Below are positions 5,520 through 9,591 of a stretch of 9,591 bases of DNA, in pieces. Below the pieces are notes generated by a model that saw only the letters and a program-made list of their open reading frames with translations, searched no databases and was not told the origin of the DNA. The stretch spans positions 1 to 9,591 of the forward strand of contig CAXBRK010000079.1 of assembly GCA_963978155.1 (NCBI GenBank), read 5' to 3'. Every line of letters begins with the position of its first letter. The stretch's first letter is position 1. Position numbers and translations under genes: made by a program. The stretch is from UBA8653 sp963978155. GTDB taxonomy: Bacteria; Planctomycetota; Phycisphaerae; Phycisphaerales; SM1A02.

Positions 5520-7091
5520 ATGGTGACCTCGTGCGATGTCTGTGTTTTGGGTGCGGGGCACAACGGCTTGACGGCCGCGGTGTTCTTGGCCCGTGCTGGG
5601 CTTCGGGTCCACGTGCTGGAACGTTCCTCGGTGTTGGGGGGAGCCGCTCGAACCGAACGGCCTTTTGCCAAAGCCCCCGAACTTGGTCATTCCACCGGCG
5701 CGTATCTGCTGGGGGTGATGCCTCCCGAGTTGATCGATCGTTTGGCCCTCCCGTTGGAACTGGTTCGCCGTGACCCCCACTATTTTTTGCCCACGCTGGA
5801 TGGGCGATCGTTGTTGTTGGGGGCCGATGCCCAAAAGAACGACGCGCAACTTCGTGCGTTCTTCTCGGATGCCGATGCCAATGCCGTCGCCCGACTTGAG
5901 GCGGAATTGGCGCTGTTGCGGGAAGACCTGGCGCCCGCTTGGTTGCAAGAAGCTTTTTCCCTTGAGGAAACCGCCGAGCGGTTCATCCGTCCGGAACTGC
6001 GTGATGTTTTTACTCGACTCTGTCGTGAGCCCGTGGAGAACTACCTGCATCGGTTCGGCTTCCAATCCGAACTCTTGCTCGCGATGTATGCGGTCACCGA
6101 TGGATTCAGCGGACTGTCCGCATCCTTTGGTATGGAAGGCACCGGCCACAATTTCTTGGTGCACAACATGTGTCGACTCAAGGGTTCGGGAGGCACTTGG
6201 ATGATCGCCAAAGGCGGCATGGGTGCGGTCAGTGAGGCCTTGGCCCAAGAGGCTCGGAAGGCTGGTGCCACCATTCATACCGAGGCCGAAGTGCTTTCGA
6301 TGGAACAAGAAGCCGGGGGGTGGCGTGTGTCGGGTTCGTTTGGCGAGTGCCAGGCAGAGACCATCGTGGCCGGTTGCGATCCTTATCGACTTGCTGATTT
6401 GGTAGGCGACGCGCTGCCCAGCGCTTTTCAAGAGCGGTTGCGAGGGGTGCAACGCCAAGGGACCACCTTCAAATTGAATCTTGCTCTGTCTGACCTTCCG
6501 ACCTTCACGTGCCTCCCCGAGCGGGTGGGTCAACATCAAACCACCAGCCACCTGCTGCCGGATGAACGAGATGGTTCGGTGCTTGCCCAAGTGCGCCGGG
6601 CCTGGGACGAAGTGGCGGCCGGCCGGTTGGCTGATTTCCCCACGATGGAGTGGTATTTCCACACCGATGCGGAACCCAGCTTGCAGGATCAACATGGCAA
6701 TCATTCCGCAGCGTTGTTTGTGCAATGGGTTCCCCACACCTTGGCCTCATCCAGTTGGGACCAAGAACGCCAGCGTTATGCCGATCATTTGATCTCGGTG
6801 GCCAGCCGCTTTGCTCCAGACTTGCCAGAGCTCATTGTGGACACGCTGCCTCTGGCACCACCTGATATCGAAGAGCGCTTTGGAATCTCCGGCGGGCATA
6901 TTCACCACGTGGACAACACCGTCGCGTTTGATGAGCGGGTCCCGCACGCCTGGCCGGTGCCGGGTCTGTATTCAGCCAGTGCCGGCTGTCACCCCGCAGG
7001 AAGTGTCATTGGTGCGGCCGGCCACAACGCGGCGGTTCGAGTCTTGCAGGATTTGGGAAAGTCACTCGTCGGAACTGGTCTTTCGGAGTAG
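5520..7091 (+). CDS. PYROXD2-like FAD-dependent oxidoreductase (phytoene desaturase/amine oxidase superfamily)
   Basis: This is a 523-residue flavoprotein. The N-terminal Rossmann FAD motif GAGHNG (11-16) follows a hydrophobic strand. E34 is placed to bind the adenosine ribose, and GGAARTE (40-46) follows. The C-terminal FAD signature reads PGLYSASAGCHPAGSVIGAAGHNAA in pieces across 481-505. Internal blocks match the PYROXD2 subfamily rather than carotenoid desaturases: YLLGVMPPELI, GMEGTGHNFLVHNM, FVQWVPHTLASSSWD and PPDIEERFGISGGHIHHVD. The substrate is unknown; carotenoid dehydrogenation should not be assumed. No signal peptide is seen, so it is probably cytoplasmic. ATG 5520 has only a GAAGG one base away, so the ribosome binding site is poor; GTG 5523 is a possible alternative. 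It follows the tRNA terminator and is separated from the cytochrome gene by 9 bases, so the two are probably cotranscribed. Confidence 0.88.
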   Translation: MVTSCDVCVLGAGHNGLTAAVFLARAGLRVHVLERSSVLGGAARTERPFAKAPELGHSTGAYLLGVMPPELIDRLALPLELVRRDPHYFLPTLDGRSLLLGADAQKNDAQLRAFFSDADANAVARLEAELALLREDLAPAWLQEAFSLEETAERFIRPELRDVFTRLCREPVENYLHRFGFQSELLLAMYAVTDGFSGLSASFGMEGTGHNFLVHNMCRLKGSGGTWMIAKGGMGAVSEALAQEARKAGATIHTEAEVLSMEQEAGGWRVSGSFGECQAETIVAGCDPYRLADLVGDALPSAFQERLRGVQRQGTTFKLNLALSDLPTFTCLPERVGQHQTTSHLLPDERDGSVLAQVRRAWDEVAAGRLADFPTMEWYFHTDAEPSLQDQHGNHSAALFVQWVPHTLASSSWDQERQRYADHLISVASRFAPDLPELIVDTLPLAPPDIEERFGISGGHIHHVDNTVAFDERVPHAWPVPGLYSASAGCHPAGSVIGAAGHNAAVRVLQDLGKSLVGTGLSE

Positions 7092-7100
7092 GCTCAATCC

Positions 7101-9591
7101 ATGGTGATCGTCGCATTGCTTCTGGTTGGACTCGAAGGCGAAGTGCCTGATTTCAACCGGGATGTGCGGCCACTGCTGTCCGATCGTTGTTTTGCCTGTC
7201 ATGGTCCCGATGCGGCAGCCCGCAAAGCCGGACTTCGTTTGGATCTGCGTGCAGAGGCCGTTGCCTCCGGGGCGTTGGTCCCCGGAGACGTGGAGGCAAG
7301 CGAGATCTTGCAACGGATCGTTCACGACGACCCAGACGAGTTGATGCCGCCCCCGGAGTTGGACAAGGGGTTGAACGAAGCGGAAGTGGACATCCTGCGC
7401 CGCTGGATTGCGTCCGGCGCAGAGTACGACTCCCATTGGGCGTGGGAACCACCAGTTGCTGCGCCGTTGCCCATCGCGCCAGGCTTCGATCACCCCATCG
7501 ATGCTTTTCTGCACGAGGAGATGACGTCTGCGGGGCTGACGCCCAACCCGAGGGCTCGACCAGAGCGGCAACTCCGTCGATTGCTCCTTGACCTCACTGG
7601 GTTGCCTCCCACCACCGATCAAGTCGAGGCTTTCCTTGATGGATCGCTGACGTGGGAAAGGGCGGTTGACGTTGCGTTGGCCATGCCAGCGCACGGGGAG
7701 CATCTGGGCCGGGTCTGGCTGGACGCCGCCCGCTACGCGGACACCCATGGTCTTCATCTCGACAACGAACGCCGGATGTGGAAGTACCGCGATTGGGTGG
7801 TGGATTCCATCAATCAAAACCAACCTTTTGATGCGTTCACCATCGAGCAGTTGGCGGGCGATTTGTTGCCGGAGCCAACCCAAGACCAGCAGATCGCCAC
7901 AGGATTTGTTCGTGCGCATGTCACCACGAGCGAGGGCGGGGCCATCGACGAGGAGTATTTGGTCAAGTACACCGTGGACCGGGTGGAAACGCTTGGCACC
8001 GTTTGGCTGGGCTTGACCGCGGGCTGCGCTGCGTGCCATGACCACAAGTACGACCCCATTTCGCAGCGTGAGTTCTACGAGTTGTTTGCTTTTTTCAACA
8101 ACACCACGGAGCCCACCATGGATGGCAACGTGGTGGATACGCCGCCCGTTCTTCGTGTGCTTGAGGATGAAGATCAGGCGCGTATTGAGGCATTGCGTGA
8201 GGCCATTGCCGCGCGTCAAGTCAAACTGAACCGAGCAGATTCGAATCTCGATGCGGAAGAGGCCAAGTGGCGTGATGATCTGACGGCGGTCCTGCGCGGG
8301 CGTTGGATTGACGCCACGCCTTTGGAATTCACCACGGTGGGCGGGTCTCGATTTGTTCAAGATGCCAGTGGCGCATTGCGAGCAGAGGGCGAAGGCCAGG
8401 CCACCGACACGTACGTGCTGCACGTTGAGGTTCCAGAAGATGGCATCACCGGCATCAAGCTGGATCTCCTGAAAGATGCCAGTCTTCCGGCGGGGGGACC
8501 TGGATTGTCGGTGAACGGCAACGTGGTGCTTTCTGAAGTGGAGTGCGTGCATCATCTCAACGACGACGCGATCAACGTGCCAATCGCACGTGCCTCGGCA
8601 TCTCTGTCCCAAGAGAACTATTCAATTGCTGCCGCCCGCGATGGAAAACTTGGTCCCAACAACGGCTGGGCCTTGTTGGATGCTTCACGCCAGACCGGTA
8701 ACCGGTCCGCGGAATTTGGATTTGGCCGTGCTGTATTTGGTGGATCACTCGAAGTCCGCTTCCGTTTTGAATCACAGCATGTGGCCCACCTGCCAGGACG
8801 TTTCCGGATCGCTCGATCTTCCCAACCCGAAGTCCTTGGATTGGACGTGGGCGCGTGGGAAATGGCCGGGCCATTTGATTACGACTCCGACGAGGCGGCC
8901 TTCACCGCACAAGATGTCTCGCAAGCAGACTTGAATTGGACACCCGTCGACATCAGAGATGGTGTCGTGACCCCGCTCGATCTTCCGGCCAGCGCAAACC
9001 AGTTGCTTCGCTGCAAGATTGATCTCCAAATCCCTGAAGTGGTGACGCTGTTCTTGGGATCCGATGACGCCGTTGTGGTGTGGCTGGATGGCGAGGAAGT
9101 TCATCGAAACCGGGTGGCGCGGGGGGCCCAGGCGGACCAAGATCAGGTTGCTTTGGATCTTTCTTCCGGGTCCCACGAGATCGTGATTCAAGTGACCAAT
9201 TTTGGCGGTGCCAGCGCGGTGGCGGCCCGATTTGAGGCGCCGCGGGAGGTCGGACCCAATCTGGAAGTGGCCGCAGCGATGGTCCGTGAAGAACCATCGC
9301 CTGAGGATCAAGCTTTGGTTCGATCGTGGTGGCGGGAACATGTGTGGGCCGAAGGCCAGTTGTTGCGGGAAGCCAGTGTTGAAGATGAAGCAATGATCGC
9401 TTCCATTGAAGCCGCAGCACCCACCACGTTGGTGGCGGCCGAGCGCTCGGAGATGCGTCCGGCCTACATCTTGAACCGCGGGGAATACGACCAACCCGGT
9501 GACAAGGTCGAACGCGATGTGCCTGACTTTTTGCCGCCGCTGGCGGAGACTTGGCCTCGGAACCGGCTCGGATTGGCCCAGTGGTTGGTGT
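7101..9591 (+). CDS. Planctomycete PSD1-type cytochrome (PSCyt1-DUF1549-DUF1553), cut by the window edge
   Basis: The first 830 residues are visible, open to the right edge. PSCyt1 comes first, with a class I heme site CFACH (30-34) and an axial-ligand candidate in LMPPP (81-85). DUF1549 spans about 132-345. It includes LLLDLTGLPPT, WLDAARYADTHG, QLAGDLLPEP and a second CxxCH, CAACHDHKYDPIS (from 309). A middle section of about 400-600 carries LPAGGPGLSVNGNVVLSE, seen in larger members of the family. A jelly-roll or PA14-like section spans about 610-713 (FLGSDDAVVVWLDG, then HEIVIQVTNFGG). DUF1553 begins near 787 (LNRGEYDQPG, then WPRNRLGLAQWLV). These proteins are expected outside the cytoplasm, yet the only export signal is MVIVALLLVGL, with no basic n-region. 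An in-frame TAG at 7089-7091, which is the stop of the previous gene, rules out a longer start. No strong Shine-Dalgarno sequence is present (CGGAG is 12 bases away). The biochemical function of the family is unsettled. Confidence 0.93.
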   Translation, partial: MVIVALLLVGLEGEVPDFNRDVRPLLSDRCFACHGPDAAARKAGLRLDLRAEAVASGALVPGDVEASEILQRIVHDDPDELMPPPELDKGLNEAEVDILRRWIASGAEYDSHWAWEPPVAAPLPIAPGFDHPIDAFLHEEMTSAGLTPNPRARPERQLRRLLLDLTGLPPTTDQVEAFLDGSLTWERAVDVALAMPAHGEHLGRVWLDAARYADTHGLHLDNERRMWKYRDWVVDSINQNQPFDAFTIEQLAGDLLPEPTQDQQIATGFVRAHVTTSEGGAIDEEYLVKYTVDRVETLGTVWLGLTAGCAACHDHKYDPISQREFYELFAFFNNTTEPTMDGNVVDTPPVLRVLEDEDQARIEALREAIAARQVKLNRADSNLDAEEAKWRDDLTAVLRGRWIDATPLEFTTVGGSRFVQDASGALRAEGEGQATDTYVLHVEVPEDGITGIKLDLLKDASLPAGGPGLSVNGNVVLSEVECVHHLNDDAINVPIARASASLSQENYSIAAARDGKLGPNNGWALLDASRQTGNRSAEFGFGRAVFGGSLEVRFRFESQHVAHLPGRFRIARSSQPEVLGLDVGAWEMAGPFDYDSDEAAFTAQDVSQADLNWTPVDIRDGVVTPLDLPASANQLLRCKIDLQIPEVVTLFLGSDDAVVVWLDGEEVHRNRVARGAQADQDQVALDLSSGSHEIVIQVTNFGGASAVAARFEAPREVGPNLEVAAAMVREEPSPEDQALVRSWWREHVWAEGQLLREASVEDEAMIASIEAAAPTTLVAAERSEMRPAYILNRGEYDQPGDKVERDVPDFLPPLAETWPRNRLGLAQWLV

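Noticed and set aside
5445..5520. tRNA 3' end as an integration site for a mobile element
   Set aside because: No repeat of the tRNA 3' end is seen downstream, and there is no integrase or change in base composition.
5418..6737. 439-codon open frame on the minus strand across the tRNA, terminator and FAD oxidoreductase
   Set aside because: It crosses a tRNA and a terminator and lies opposite a gene with clear FAD motifs, so it is an antisense artefact of GC-rich DNA.
7089..7103. Possible stop-codon readthrough fusing the oxidoreductase to the cytochrome (TAG then ATG in the same frame, three codons between)
   Set aside because: There is no readthrough signal, and a fusion would bury the export signal inside a cytoplasmic protein. 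Being in the same frame happens by chance one time in three.
7062..8612. 516-codon open frame on the minus strand opposite the cytochrome gene
   Set aside because: It is a shadow of a clearly coding plus-strand gene with conserved domains; its protein has low complexity rich in His, Arg, Gln and Gly and matches no family I know.

Overview
The window looks like a chromosomal segment of a Planctomycetota bacterium, or a close relative in the PVC group. The main reason is the gene at the right edge: a planctomycete-type cytochrome (PSCyt1 domain, then DUF1549, then the start of DUF1553), a family greatly expanded in that phylum. Base composition is moderately GC-rich and even throughout. I see no insertion sequence, phage gene, CRISPR array or integration scar.

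Layout, left to right. (1) Positions 1-724, minus strand: the N-terminal half of guaB (IMP dehydrogenase), running off the left edge, with a promoter placed so that its transcript may be leaderless. (2) Positions 725-862: a divergent intergenic region. (3) Positions 863-5327, plus strand: a tight three-gene operon. It encodes an intact PilT-family hexameric ATPase, a membrane-anchored PilB/GspE homologue whose Walker A, Walker B and His-box residues are all lost (a predicted pseudo-ATPase), and a CvpA-like four-helix membrane protein with a large, probably periplasmic, beta-rich C-terminal region. Genes 2 and 3 overlap by 4 bases, and each gene has a good Shine-Dalgarno sequence. (4) Positions 5333-5493: an independent tRNA-Val(GAC) unit with promoter, tRNA and intrinsic terminator. 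(5) Positions 5520-9591, plus strand: a PYROXD2-type FAD-dependent oxidoreductase (phytoene desaturase superfamily) followed after 9 bases by the PSD1 cytochrome gene, which runs off the right edge.

How they may work together. The three-gene operon is the most interesting part. A live motor ATPase is paired with a dead, membrane-tethered paralogue and a membrane/periplasm protein, and there is no pilin, PilC or PilM-Q gene in view. This suggests either an unusual accessory set for type IV pili or an envelope machine that has borrowed the PilT/PilB fold. That is inference from sequence and gene order. The FAD oxidoreductase and cytochrome pair could form a redox couple, but their substrates cannot be read from sequence. 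guaB and the tRNA are housekeeping genes.
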